Below the pieces are notes generated by a model. The model saw only the letters and a list, made by a program, of their open reading frames with translations. It was not told the origin of the DNA and made no database searches. A stretch of DNA of 64,000 bases, from NCBI GenBank assembly GCA_045642225.1, contig JAZUIN010000079.1, positions 1-64,000 on the forward strand, given 5' to 3'. The translations under genes were made by a program, and so were the position numbers. The DNA is from RUG191 sp045642225. GTDB lineage: Bacteria; Bacillota; Clostridia; Lachnospirales; Lachnospiraceae. Of this stretch, positions 45,089-53,809 are shown piece after piece; positions within the stretch are counted from its first letter, which is position 1, and the number at the start of each line of letters is the position of its first letter.

Positions 45089-45721
45089 TTAATTCTGATT
45101 CTTAGAAACATTATATGATAATCTCATCAAACTATCAGACAAATGTACATTCTCAACAACTATATTTTCATCTTCGAATTCCAAATCAACATGAGCGAAA
45201 TTCCATATTGATTTGATACCCAAATCAACTAATTTCTTTGCTACTATTGCCGCATTTCTCTTAGGTAATGTCAATACAGCAATTTCAACATGATTCTCTT
45301 CTACGAATGTCTCTAAATCATCCATAGCAAGAACTGGAATACCATTAATACGCTTGCCTTGCATCTCTGGATCAATATCAAACATAGCAAGTGTTGGGAA
45401 TCCCATCTTAGAAAACTTGTCGTATTTAACAATGGCTTTCGACATATTACCTGCACCCACAATAATCATATTATGAGTTCTATCTAAGCCTAAAATCTTA
45501 CCGATTTCATCATATAGATACTTAACATTGTAACCGTATCCTTGTTGTCCAAATCCACCAAAATTGTTAAGATCTTGACGAATTTGAGATGCAGTTGAAT
45601 GCATCTTATCACTCAAATCATTAGAACTAATTCTCTCAATTCCTTGATTCAACAAATCCCCTAAATATCTGTAATATCTAGGCAAACGCTTAATTACTGC
45701 TGGCGATATCTCTCTGTTCAT
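45089..45721 (-). CDS. rex: Redox-sensing transcriptional repressor Rex
   Basis: Represses fermentation and respiration genes when NADH/NAD is low and releases DNA when NADH rises. The N-terminal winged helix (ISPAVIKRLPRYYRYL) and the Rossmann domain are both visible over about 210 residues. The dinucleotide motif reads GAGNMS (residues 89-94), with Ser for the usual third Gly. I start at the ATG at 45721, 8 bases after GAGGGG, not at the GTG at 45730. Its promoter carries a Rex-type operator, suggesting autoregulation. Confidence 0.95.
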   Translation of the reverse strand: MNREISPAVIKRLPRYYRYLGDLLNQGIERISSNDLSDKMHSTASQIRQDLNNFGGFGQQGYGYNVKYLYDEIGKILGLDRTHNMIIVGAGNMSKAIVKYDKFSKMGFPTLAMFDIDPEMQGKRINGIPVLAMDDLETFVEENHVEIAVLTLPKRNAAIVAKKLVDLGIKSIWNFAHVDLEFEDENIVVENVHLSDSLMRLSYNVSKNQN

Positions 45722-45757
45722 ATTCCACACCCCTCATTATATAAAAACTATACAAAA

Positions 45758-45786
45758 ATTATAATAAATAAATACTTACTTGTCAA
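45758..45786 (-). promoter_or_regulatory. Consensus promoter for rex
   Basis: Minus-strand TTGACA (45781-45786) and TATAAT (45758-45763) are both perfect and exactly 17 bases apart. The start codon is about 37 bases from the -10 box. This is the strongest promoter in the window and probably drives rex through the CorC and YebC-family genes. Confidence 0.85.
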
Positions 45787-45797
45787 ATTTTTAACAA
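45780..45797. promoter_or_regulatory. Rex operator at the rex promoter
   Basis: TTGTCAAATTTTTAACAA matches the Rex consensus TTGTTAANNNNTTAACAA at 13 of 14 defined positions. It overlaps the -35 box of the rex promoter, as expected for autorepression. Rex recognition of such sites is known in Firmicutes; use here is inferred. Confidence 0.75.
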
Positions 45798-45804
45798 TTT
45801 AATC

Positions 45805-47712
45805 TTACATTTCTCCTGATAAAACTTCCCACTTCTCATATAATGGTTCAAGTAAACTATCAAGTTCTTCTTTTTCTTTTGATAATTCGTTGAGCTTAGC
45901 AGAATTAAAACCATTTTCAGGTTTTGCTAGTTCCTCATCTAGCTTGGCAATTCTGTCTTCTAAGTCAGATATCTCATCTTCAATTTTGGCTATTTCATTT
46001 TCTTTCTTTCTTCGTAAAGCATTTTCTTGCTTTTGTTGTTGCCAATCGATTTTTCCTTCTGAAGCTTCTTTTGTTTTCTCATTTTCTAAGGCAGCGTAAT
46101 TATTAATTACTTCGTCCTTTTTGGAAATGTAATAGTCGTAATTACCGATGAATTCTCTAACTCCATACGGATTCATTTCAAGAACTTTGTTTGCAACCTT
46201 GTTAACAAAATATCTATCGTGACTAACAAAAAGAACTGTTCCATCATATTCATTAAGAGCCTTTTCCAAAATATCTTTAGAATCCATATCTAAATGGTTT
46301 GTAGGCTCATCTAGAACAAGAAAATTTGCATCAGAAAGCATAAGCTTACATAAAGCTACTCTACCTCTTTCACCACCAGATAAAACGCTTATTTTCTTAT
46401 CAACTTCGTCGTCTTTAAATGCTAATGCTGCAAGAGTATTTCTAATCTTGGTATTATTAAGCTTTGGAAATACATCTCTAATCTCTTGAAAGATTGTATT
46501 ATTCTCATCTAAGTCCATTTGTGCTTGATCGTAATAACCAATATCAACATTTGAACCAAGCTTAATCTCCCCTAAAGAAGGCTCTTTAAGCCCCGTTAGC
46601 ATTTTAAGAATTGTCGTCTTACCCGTTCCGTTATCGCCAAGAATTGCTACTCTATCTAATCGTTTCAAATCAAATGAAACATTTTCAAAAATTGTGCCAT
46701 CAGAATAAATGCAAGCTAAATCTTTGATTTGTAAAACATCATTACCCGACCGCTTTGATGCTTGCAAAGAAATTCTCATATCAGTACTAGCATCATCTAG
46801 CAGCTCGATAGTTTCCATTTTGTCCAAAGTCTTTTTACGGCTTTCAGCTCGCTTGATTGATTTTTCGCGATTAAAACTTTGCAATTTACTAATTACTTCT
46901 TCTTGATGTGCAATCTCTTTTTGTTGCTTCTCATAAGCATTATTAATGCCTACCATCATTTCTTCTTTTTGTCTAACAAATGAAGAAAAATTTCCTTGAT
47001 AAGTACGCGATGGTCTAGTATTAAGATCAACTACATTTCCCACAACCCGGTCAAGAAAATATCTATCATGAGCAACAATAATCAATGCCTTATTCCAGTT
47101 ATTAAGAAAGCCTTCTAACCACTCAATAGAAGACATATCAAGATGGTTAATTGGTTCATCTAATACCAACACATCGTTATCGCATACAAGCAGTTTACCA
47201 AGTGATACACGAGTTGCTTCGCCACCTGACAACATTGACATTTTCTTATCAAACTCTTCCTCACTAAAGCCTAAGCCTTTAAGAACTCCGACAGCCTCAC
47301 TCCTAAAAGTAAGTCCACCTTTCTCTTCAAAATCAAGAGAAAGGTGGTTATATTCATCCATTAGCGCGTCAAAATCTACGTTGGGATTAGACATATTACC
47401 TTCCATCTTGCGGAGCTTTTCTTCCATCTCAAAAAGATCACTTCTAGCTGAAAGCACAACGTCTTTGATTGTAGTATCATCATCACTCGATTGATATTGA
47501 GATAAATAACCAACCTTAACACTACTCGCTACAACAACTTCTCCATTATCAGCAGTTTCTTCACCAATGATAATTTTGAGAAGTGTCGATTTACCACAAC
47601 CATTACGACCAACAATTGCAAATTTATCGCCTTTATTTACTTGAAAACTTACATTTTCTAAAACTTGGTTGTCACCATAAGCCTTAGAAATATTTTGAAC
47701 TGAAATTAACAT
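45805..47712 (-). CDS. ABC-F family ATPase
   Basis: A soluble duplicated ABC protein without membrane domains, of the class that binds ribosomes. Walker A motifs are VGRNGCGKSTLL (about residue 34) and LGDNGTGKTTIL (about 355), signatures LSGGEATRVSLG and LSGGERGRVALC. An arm and inter-domain linker (about 245-310) and a C-terminal coiled coil (about 555-635, ending LYEKWEVL) are visible. The pattern is closest to the YdiF/Uup-like housekeeping group. It starts one base after the icd stop. Antibiotic protection cannot be judged from sequence alone. Confidence 0.93.
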   Translation of the reverse strand: MLISVQNISKAYGDNQVLENVSFQVNKGDKFAIVGRNGCGKSTLLKIIIGEETADNGEVVVASSVKVGYLSQYQSSDDDTTIKDVVLSARSDLFEMEEKLRKMEGNMSNPNVDFDALMDEYNHLSLDFEEKGGLTFRSEAVGVLKGLGFSEEEFDKKMSMLSGGEATRVSLGKLLVCDNDVLVLDEPINHLDMSSIEWLEGFLNNWNKALIIVAHDRYFLDRVVGNVVDLNTRPSRTYQGNFSSFVRQKEEMMVGINNAYEKQQKEIAHQEEVISKLQSFNREKSIKRAESRKKTLDKMETIELLDDASTDMRISLQASKRSGNDVLQIKDLACIYSDGTIFENVSFDLKRLDRVAILGDNGTGKTTILKMLTGLKEPSLGEIKLGSNVDIGYYDQAQMDLDENNTIFQEIRDVFPKLNNTKIRNTLAALAFKDDEVDKKISVLSGGERGRVALCKLMLSDANFLVLDEPTNHLDMDSKDILEKALNEYDGTVLFVSHDRYFVNKVANKVLEMNPYGVREFIGNYDYYISKKDEVINNYAALENEKTKEASEGKIDWQQQKQENALRRKKENEIAKIEDEISDLEDRIAKLDEELAKPENGFNSAKLNELSKEKEELDSLLEPLYEKWEVLSGEM

Positions 47713-47713
47713 T

Positions 47714-48922
47714 TTATAATGATTTCTCTAATGTCTCTCTAATTGCTACAATAAAATCTTTACTATTAAGTACTGTAGGATTTGCTTCTTCTGTAATAAG
47801 TGCCAAATCCTTAGTCATCTTGCCCGATTCAATAGTATCGATACAAGCCTTATCTAGCTTATCTGCAAATGTAACTAACTCATCAATTCCGTCTAATTCG
47901 CCACGCTTTCTCAAAGCACCTGTCCAAGCAAAAATTGTAGCTACAGAGTTTGTAGAAGTCTCTTCACCATTAAGATGCTTGTAATAATGACGTTGAACAG
48001 TACCATGAGCAGCTTCATATTCATAATATCCATCAGGACTTACAAGTACTGAAGTCATCATAGCAAGTGAGCCAAATGCTGATGAAACCATATCAGACAT
48101 AACATCACCATCATAATTCTTGCATGCCCAGATATATCCACCTTCTGACTTCATTACACGTGCTACAGCATCATCAATCAATGTATAGAAATATGTAATA
48201 CCTGCTTCTTCAAACTTAGTCTTGAATTCAGCATCAAAGATTTCCTGGAAAATGTCTTTGAAGGTATGGTCATACTTCTTAGAAATAGTATCTTTAGTTG
48301 CAAACCATAAATCTTGCTTTGTATCTAAAGCGTAATTAAAGCATGATTTTGCAAAGCTTTCAATTGACTTGTCGATATTATGTTGTCCTTGAAGTACACC
48401 AGCTCCCTCAAACTCATGAATAGTTTCTTTGAGAACTGTTCCATCCTCGCCTGTAAATACAAGCTCAGCCTTACCTGCACCTGGAACATCAATTTCAACT
48501 GACTTATATACATCACCATACGCATGTCTTGCAATAGTAATAGGCTTCTTCCAAGAACGAACATTAGGCTTAATATTATTAACAATAATTGGTGCTCTAA
48601 ATACAGTACCATCCAAAATAGCTCTAATTGTTCCATTAGGACTCTTCCACATTTCTTTGAGATCGTACTCTGTCATTCTAGCTGCATTAGGAGTAATTGT
48701 TGCACATTTAACTGCAACTCCATACTTCTTAGTAGCATTAGCAGAGTCAATTGTAACTTGATCATTTGTCTCATTTCTATGCTCTAATCCTAGGTCATAA
48801 TACTCGCTCTTCAAATCAATAAATGGATTAATTAACTCGTCTTTGATCATTTGCCAAAGAATACGTGTCATCTCATCTCCATCCATTTCTACAAGAGGTG
48901 TTGTCATTTGAATCTTTTCCAT
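47714..48922 (-). CDS. icd: NADP-dependent isocitrate dehydrogenase
   Basis: Oxidative decarboxylation of isocitrate to 2-oxoglutarate. The 402-residue homodimeric, eukaryote-like type is recognised by PLVEMDGDEMTRILW at the start, KSPNGTIRAILDGTVFRAPI for substrate binding, and EAAHGTVQRHY for cofactor binding. Length and motifs are intact. It supplies 2-oxoglutarate for glutamate synthesis. ATG follows GGAGAAAGATT. It sits between leuS and the ABC-F gene, an incidental grouping. Confidence 0.97.
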   Translation of the reverse strand: MEKIQMTTPLVEMDGDEMTRILWQMIKDELINPFIDLKSEYYDLGLEHRNETNDQVTIDSANATKKYGVAVKCATITPNAARMTEYDLKEMWKSPNGTIRAILDGTVFRAPIIVNNIKPNVRSWKKPITIARHAYGDVYKSVEIDVPGAGKAELVFTGEDGTVLKETIHEFEGAGVLQGQHNIDKSIESFAKSCFNYALDTKQDLWFATKDTISKKYDHTFKDIFQEIFDAEFKTKFEEAGITYFYTLIDDAVARVMKSEGGYIWACKNYDGDVMSDMVSSAFGSLAMMTSVLVSPDGYYEYEAAHGTVQRHYYKHLNGEETSTNSVATIFAWTGALRKRGELDGIDELVTFADKLDKACIDTIESGKMTKDLALITEEANPTVLNSKDFIVAIRETLEKSL

Positions 48923-48955
48923 AATCTTTCTCCTTATAAATCTTATTAAACAAAT

Positions 48956-51370
48956 TTATTTTGCAACAATATTAACAATTCTACCTGGTACGTAAATCTC
49001 TTTGATTATATTGCCAGACAACTTATCTCCAAGAGCTTCCTTTGCCTTGTTAATTGCAGTATCTTTATCGCAATCCTTGGAAATATTAATTGTTGTTTTG
49101 GCCTTACCATTGATTTGAACAGCAATTTCGATTTCATCATCTACTGTCTTGCTTTCATCATATTCTGGCCATTTCTCAAAAGCTATTGTTTCGTCATGTC
49201 CCATGCATTCCCAAATCTCTTCACCAACGTGAGGACAAATACATGAGAACATCTTAATAAAGTTATCAGCATATTCTTTAGAACACTTACCAACCTTATA
49301 TACTTCATTTACAAAAATCATCATCTGTGAAATAGCTGTGTTATAAGCAAGCTCTTCAAAGTCTGAAGTAACCTTCTTAACTGTTTTGTGATAAATCTTC
49401 TCTAATTCATCAACATTTCCATCAACTAGATTATCTGTCTCTGTAAAGAAGTTGTATACTCTAGTGATAAATCTCTTAGCACCTTGAACATTGTTAGAAT
49501 TCCAAGGCTTAGACACTTCAAGAGGTCCCATAAACATTTCATATAGACGTAATGTATCTGCACCATAGTCTTCAACTATATCACTTGGATTGATTACAAA
49601 TTCTGGGAAACGCTTACCCATCTTAATTCCGTTCTCACCTAGAATCATACCTTGATGAACCAGCTTCTGGAATGGCTCTTTAACTGGTGACAAACCATTA
49701 TTATAAAGGAATCTATTCCAAATTCTAGAATACATCAAGTGGCCTACAGCATGCTCTGGACCACCAACATATAAATCTACTGGCATCCAGTGCTTTAGTA
49801 ATTCTTGATTTGCGAACTCCTTATCATTATCAGGGTCAATGTATCTCAAGAAATACCAAGAAGAACCTGCTGAACCTGGCATTGTTGAAGTTTCACGCTT
49901 ACCTTTAACGCCATGAGCATTGTATTCCTTCCACTCAGTAGCATTTTCAAGTGGAGCCTTACCATTCTTGCCCTTATAATCTTCAAGTTCTGGTAAAACA
50001 AGTGGTAAATCTTCATCTGGAATAAAGTAAGTCTCGCCGTCATCTGTGTGAACACAAGGAACTGGCTCACCCCAATATCTTTGACGAGCAAAGATCCATT
50101 CGTGGAACTTATAATTAATTGTGCGCTTAGCAACACCTTTATCCTCTAACTTAGCTGTAATAGCTTCTTTTGCTTCTTCTACTGTTAAGCCAGTAAACTC
50201 TTCTGAGTTAATAAGCTTACAGCCTTTACCCAAGTAATCTTGCTTCTCAAATGCAGCGTCACTAACATCTCTTCCTTCAATAACTTGGATCATATCGATA
50301 TTATGAACCTGAGCATATTCAAAGTCTCTTTGATCGTGACTTGGAACAGCCATAACTGCACCAGTACCATAATTAGCTAATACGAAATCACCGATAAATA
50401 ATGGTACTTCCTTACCATTAACTGGATTGATTGCATATAAACCTTTGAGTGGACAGCCTGACTTAGTCTTATTAAGCTCTGTTCTATCCATGTCAGACTT
50501 CTTTGCGGTTTCATCGATATAAGCTTGAACTTCATCGCGATTTTCTACTCTATCTAACAAGCCCTTAACAATTTCTCCATCAGGAGCAAGTACCATAAAT
50601 GTGATACCATAAATTGTCTCGATACAGGTTGTAAATATAGAGAATTTGCCACCACCAACAATTTCAAATTCAACTTCAACACCAGTACTTTTACCAATCC
50701 AATTGCGTTGAATTTGCTTTGTTGACTCAGGCCAATTTATTTCTTCAAGGCCATCTAATAATTCTTCTGCAAATGCAGCTTGATCAATTACCCATTGCTT
50801 CATATTCTTACGAACTACTAGATATCCACCACGCTCTGATTTGCCATCAATAACTTCATCATTTGAAAGAACTGTACCTAATTCTTCACACCAGTTTACT
50901 GGCATATCAATGTATTTCGCATAACCTGCTTCATATAGCTTCTTGAAAATCCATTGTGTCCACTTATAGAACTTAGGATCACTGGTTGCAACCATCTTAG
51001 ACCAGTCATAGTCAAAACCAAGCTCCTTAAGCTGACCTGAAAAAGTCTTGATATTCTCGTCTGTAAACTTAGCAGGATGATTACCGGTTGTAACAGCATA
51101 TTGTTCTGCTGGAAGACCAAATGAGTCATATCCCATTGGATGAAGTACATTGTAGCCTTGCATTCTCTTCATTCTAGACATGATATCTGTAGCTGTATAG
51201 CCTTCTGGATGTCCTGCGTGTAGACCAACACCTGATGGATATGGGAACATATCTAAAGCGTAGTATTTAGGCTTGCTAAAATCCCACACATCTGTCTTAA
51301 ATGTCTCATTTTCCTCCCAGTATTTTTGCCATTTTTTCTCTATAACTTTATGATTATATTTCTTTGACAT
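48956..51370 (-). CDS. leuS: Leucyl-tRNA synthetase
   Basis: Charges tRNA-Leu. 804 residues, with the HIGH-type motif as HAGH (51-54), an inserted CP1 editing domain, the anticodon-binding domain and the C-terminal extension. Two signatures are unusual: KMSKS is replaced by KMGKR (about 581-585), and the editing-site segment usually written TTRPDT reads TTCIET (about 246-251). The rest of the editing site (GTGAVMAVPSHDQRD) is normal. Only a short leader separates promoter and start, so no T-box fits. Strong site GGAGGAATATT. Confidence 0.96.
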   Translation of the reverse strand: MSKKYNHKVIEKKWQKYWEENETFKTDVWDFSKPKYYALDMFPYPSGVGLHAGHPEGYTATDIMSRMKRMQGYNVLHPMGYDSFGLPAEQYAVTTGNHPAKFTDENIKTFSGQLKELGFDYDWSKMVATSDPKFYKWTQWIFKKLYEAGYAKYIDMPVNWCEELGTVLSNDEVIDGKSERGGYLVVRKNMKQWVIDQAAFAEELLDGLEEINWPESTKQIQRNWIGKSTGVEVEFEIVGGGKFSIFTTCIETIYGITFMVLAPDGEIVKGLLDRVENRDEVQAYIDETAKKSDMDRTELNKTKSGCPLKGLYAINPVNGKEVPLFIGDFVLANYGTGAVMAVPSHDQRDFEYAQVHNIDMIQVIEGRDVSDAAFEKQDYLGKGCKLINSEEFTGLTVEEAKEAITAKLEDKGVAKRTINYKFHEWIFARQRYWGEPVPCVHTDDGETYFIPDEDLPLVLPELEDYKGKNGKAPLENATEWKEYNAHGVKGKRETSTMPGSAGSSWYFLRYIDPDNDKEFANQELLKHWMPVDLYVGGPEHAVGHLMYSRIWNRFLYNNGLSPVKEPFQKLVHQGMILGENGIKMGKRFPEFVINPSDIVEDYGADTLRLYEMFMGPLEVSKPWNSNNVQGAKRFITRVYNFFTETDNLVDGNVDELEKIYHKTVKKVTSDFEELAYNTAISQMMIFVNEVYKVGKCSKEYADNFIKMFSCICPHVGEEIWECMGHDETIAFEKWPEYDESKTVDDEIEIAVQINGKAKTTINISKDCDKDTAINKAKEALGDKLSGNIIKEIYVPGRIVNIVAK

Positions 51371-51420
51371 AATATTCCTCCAAATGTCATATTTTTATAA
51401 AGACATATTTCAACTAAATA

Positions 51421-51448
51421 ATTCTAGCATACTAGACCTTTTTGTCAA
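51421..51448 (-). promoter_or_regulatory. Promoter for leuS
   Basis: Minus-strand TTGACA (51443-51448, perfect) and TAGAAT (51421-51426) are 16 bases apart. About 50 bases of leader precede the ATG. It lies between the terminator of the EF-G-like gene and leuS. Confidence 0.75.
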
Positions 51449-51472
51449 GATTATAAGGCTTTGTACTTTAAT

Positions 51473-51514
51473 AAAAAACAAGGATATTTCCTCAATAAAA
51501 AGGAAACACCCTTG
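51473..51514 (-). terminator. Terminator after the EF-G-like gene
   Basis: Inverted repeat CAAGG...TTTCC (51479-51491) with GGAAA...CCTTG (51502-51514), with an internal unpaired stretch, then a T-rich run on the minus strand (A-run 51473-51478). It starts about 26 bases beyond the stop. Confidence 0.8.
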
Positions 51515-51539
51515 TCAACCATTAACTAAATTTCAAATT

Positions 51540-53630
51540 TTATTCTTCATCATCATTCAACTTATTGGCTCTAGCTGCAACTTCTTTGTCTTGAATGTCA
51601 TGTGGAGTTTGTTCATAGCGTAAAAATTCGTATGAATAATTACCTGAACCTGCTGTCATCGAACGAAGTGTTGTACCATATCCATAAAGCTCTGCAAATG
51701 GAATTTCTGCTTCAATCTCTGTCTTGTCAGAATCAAGTGCATTCATGCCCATTACTCTACCACGACGCTTGTTCAAGTCGCCCATTACATCACCAGTATA
51801 TTCGTTAAGCACTACAACCTTCATATTTGCGATAGGTTCAAGTAATACTGGCTTAGCTTCTAATATACCTTTCTTAAAAGCTCCTTTGGCTGCAATCTTA
51901 AATGCATTCTCTGACGAATCAACTGAGTGAGACGAACCATCATATAAGGTTGTCTTAACACCCACAACTGGATATGCAGCAAGTGGTCCCGCAAGAACGC
52001 CTTCTGCTATACCTTTCTCTACTGCTGGGAAATAATTCTTTGGAACTGCACCACCAACAACAACCTGTTCAAATTCATACGCTTTATTATTATCTCCAAG
52101 TGGCTCGAATCGCATTTTAACATGACCGTATTGACCATGACCACCAGATTGTTTCTTGTGCTTGTATTCTACATCACTGGTTCCAAGAATTGTCTCTTTA
52201 TAAGCTATACGTGGCTTCTTAAGTTCGATTTCAACCTTGTAATAATCCTTTAACTTCTCTGCAATAAGTTCAATTTGTTGCTCAGAAATACCATATATAA
52301 AAGTCTGATGATTTAAAGCATCATTTTCAACCTTTATAGTCTTATCTTCTTGCATAATCTTGGCAAGAGCACTTGCAACCTTATCTTCTTCACCCTTCTT
52401 AACCACCTTATATCTTAGGTAAGTATATGGAACAGAAATTCCCGTTCTAATATACAAAATAGGATTTGATTTGGTTGACAAAGAATCTGTTGTATCAACC
52501 TTGTTAAGCTTAGACAAAGCACCAATATCACCTGCATGAAGCTCAGGCACTTCTTCAGCTTTGTTGCCTCTTAGGACATATAATTTACCCGCCTTTTCTT
52601 CAGTGTCTTTGTGATGATTAAATAATTGATCATCTGTCTTAATAACACCTGAATTAACTTTGATAAATGAATATTTACCAACGAAAGGATCTACCATTGT
52701 CTTGAATACATATGCTGACTTTGATTTTGCAAAATCATAGTTTGCAGGATATACCTCATTTGTCTTAGCATTTATACCCGAACATTCTCTTTGATCTGGA
52801 CTTGGAAGATATTTGATAATATCAACCATGAGTGTATACATTCCTCTTGCTAAAATGTTAGAGCCCATAAGAACTGGTACAATTGAACCTTCAGCTACAT
52901 TAACACGAAGAGCCTGTCGAATTTCATTCTCTGAAAATTCATCTCCTTCAAAATATCTCTCCATATATTCTTCGCTTGTCTCTGCAACAGCTTCAATTAA
53001 CGATTCTCTATATTTCTCAAGATAATCAAGTGTATAATCTGGCACATCACATTTGTCAACTGTTCCAGCAGCATTCCACTTCTTAGCTCTTTGTTGTAGA
53101 ACATTAACATATCCTGTAAATTCTCCATTTTCTCTAATTGGTAAATGGAATGGAGCAATTTTCTTGCCGTATAACTCTGACAAACCTTCTACAACTTCTC
53201 TATAACTTGCATCATCAATATCCATATCTGTAACGAATATAATACGAGGCAATTTATAATTGTCACACATTTCCCAGGCTTTTCTTGTTCCAACTTCGAT
53301 ACCATTCTTACCAGATACAACAATTATAGCAGCATCTGCAGCACTTATAGCTTCTTCTGCTTCACCCACAAAATCATTAGAGCCTGGTGCATCTAAAATG
53401 TTAATCTTACAATCTTCAAATTCAATAGGAACCAAAGATGTGTGAATAGAAAAACCTTTCTTGATCTCTTGCTTGTCAAAATCAGAAATTGTGTTACCAT
53501 CTTCTACTTTCCCCATCTTAGATGTAACACCAGCCAAATAAGCCATAGCTTCTGTAAGACTTGTCTTACCGGCCCCTCCATGTCCAAGCATTACTACGTT
53601 TCTAATCTTGTCTGTTGTGTAAACCTTCAT
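51540..53630 (-). CDS. EF-G-like translational GTPase with altered G motifs
   Basis: A 696-residue protein with the five-domain layout of EF-G. The P-loop is GHGGAGKTS (16-24) instead of GHIDAGKTT. The G3 motif reads DAPGSNDF, with Ser84 in place of the catalytic His. The G4 motif reads TDMD (134-137) instead of NKxD. Domain IV and V sequences (GGHGQYGHV, GGAVPKNYFPAVEKG, GYGTTLRSMTAGSGNYSYEF) are clear. This matches the EF-G-2-like lineage, not the main EF-G. Its role is not settled. It has its own promoter and terminator; site GGAGGTATTTTACT. Confidence 0.92.
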   Translation of the reverse strand: MKVYTTDKIRNVVMLGHGGAGKTSLTEAMAYLAGVTSKMGKVEDGNTISDFDKQEIKKGFSIHTSLVPIEFEDCKINILDAPGSNDFVGEAEEAISAADAAIIVVSGKNGIEVGTRKAWEMCDNYKLPRIIFVTDMDIDDASYREVVEGLSELYGKKIAPFHLPIRENGEFTGYVNVLQQRAKKWNAAGTVDKCDVPDYTLDYLEKYRESLIEAVAETSEEYMERYFEGDEFSENEIRQALRVNVAEGSIVPVLMGSNILARGMYTLMVDIIKYLPSPDQRECSGINAKTNEVYPANYDFAKSKSAYVFKTMVDPFVGKYSFIKVNSGVIKTDDQLFNHHKDTEEKAGKLYVLRGNKAEEVPELHAGDIGALSKLNKVDTTDSLSTKSNPILYIRTGISVPYTYLRYKVVKKGEEDKVASALAKIMQEDKTIKVENDALNHQTFIYGISEQQIELIAEKLKDYYKVEIELKKPRIAYKETILGTSDVEYKHKKQSGGHGQYGHVKMRFEPLGDNNKAYEFEQVVVGGAVPKNYFPAVEKGIAEGVLAGPLAAYPVVGVKTTLYDGSSHSVDSSENAFKIAAKGAFKKGILEAKPVLLEPIANMKVVVLNEYTGDVMGDLNKRRGRVMGMNALDSDKTEIEAEIPFAELYGYGTTLRSMTAGSGNYSYEFLRYEQTPHDIQDKEVAARANKLNDDEE

Positions 53631-53656
53631 AGTAAAATACCTCCGTACATTAAATT

Positions 53657-53669
53657 GTTGTATAACAAC
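53657..53669. promoter_or_regulatory. Short inverted repeat in the EF-G-like leader
   Basis: GTTGTATAACAAC has 5-bp arms around a 3-nt spacer and lies between the promoter and the ribosome site of the EF-G-like gene. It could be a small operator or hairpin; it is short enough to be chance. Confidence 0.3.
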
Positions 53670-53683
53670 TTACCTTATTTAAT

Positions 53684-53712
53684 ATTTTACTAAATGTGCA
53701 TACAATTCACAA
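53684..53712 (-). promoter_or_regulatory. Promoter for the EF-G-like gene
   Basis: Minus-strand TTGTGA (53707-53712) and TAAAAT (53684-53689) are 17 bases apart, about 53 bases upstream of the ATG. Confidence 0.6.
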
Positions 53713-53719
53713 GAAAAAG

Positions 53720-53741
53720 TTAAATTGTCTTAACAATTTAA
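53720..53741 (-). terminator. AT-rich inverted repeat, probable terminator of the surface-protein gene
   Basis: Perfect 9-bp arms TTAAATTGT and ACAATTTAA enclose a 4-nt loop; on the minus strand CTTTTTC follows. It lies about 70 bases beyond the surface-protein stop and just upstream of the EF-G-like promoter, so it could be an operator instead. Confidence 0.55.
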
Positions 53742-53783
53742 AACTAATACTTTAGTTCAACTAATTGTTTAACATTTTCAAGT

Positions 53784-53799
53784 TCTGCCATTAGGCAGA
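53784..53799 (-). terminator. Small hairpin after the surface-protein stop
   Basis: TCTGCC (53784-53789) pairs with GGCAGA (53794-53799) over a 4-nt loop, 11 bases past the stop. No U-tract follows, so it may only protect the mRNA end. Confidence 0.35.
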
Positions 53800-53809
53800 C
53801 GATAATTCA

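Noticed and set aside
45805..47712. ABC-F gene as an antibiotic-resistance gene
   Set aside because: Its architecture and setting between icd and rex look housekeeping (YdiF/Uup-like), and no mobile element is present.
51371..51539. T-box leader before leuS
   Set aside because: Only about 50 bases separate the promoter from the start, too short for a T-box, and no conserved T-box sequence is visible.
53720..53741. Rex operator before the EF-G-like gene
   Set aside because: It contains TTGTTAA-like sequence but the half-site spacing does not fit TTGTTAANNNNTTAACAA; a terminator explains it better.
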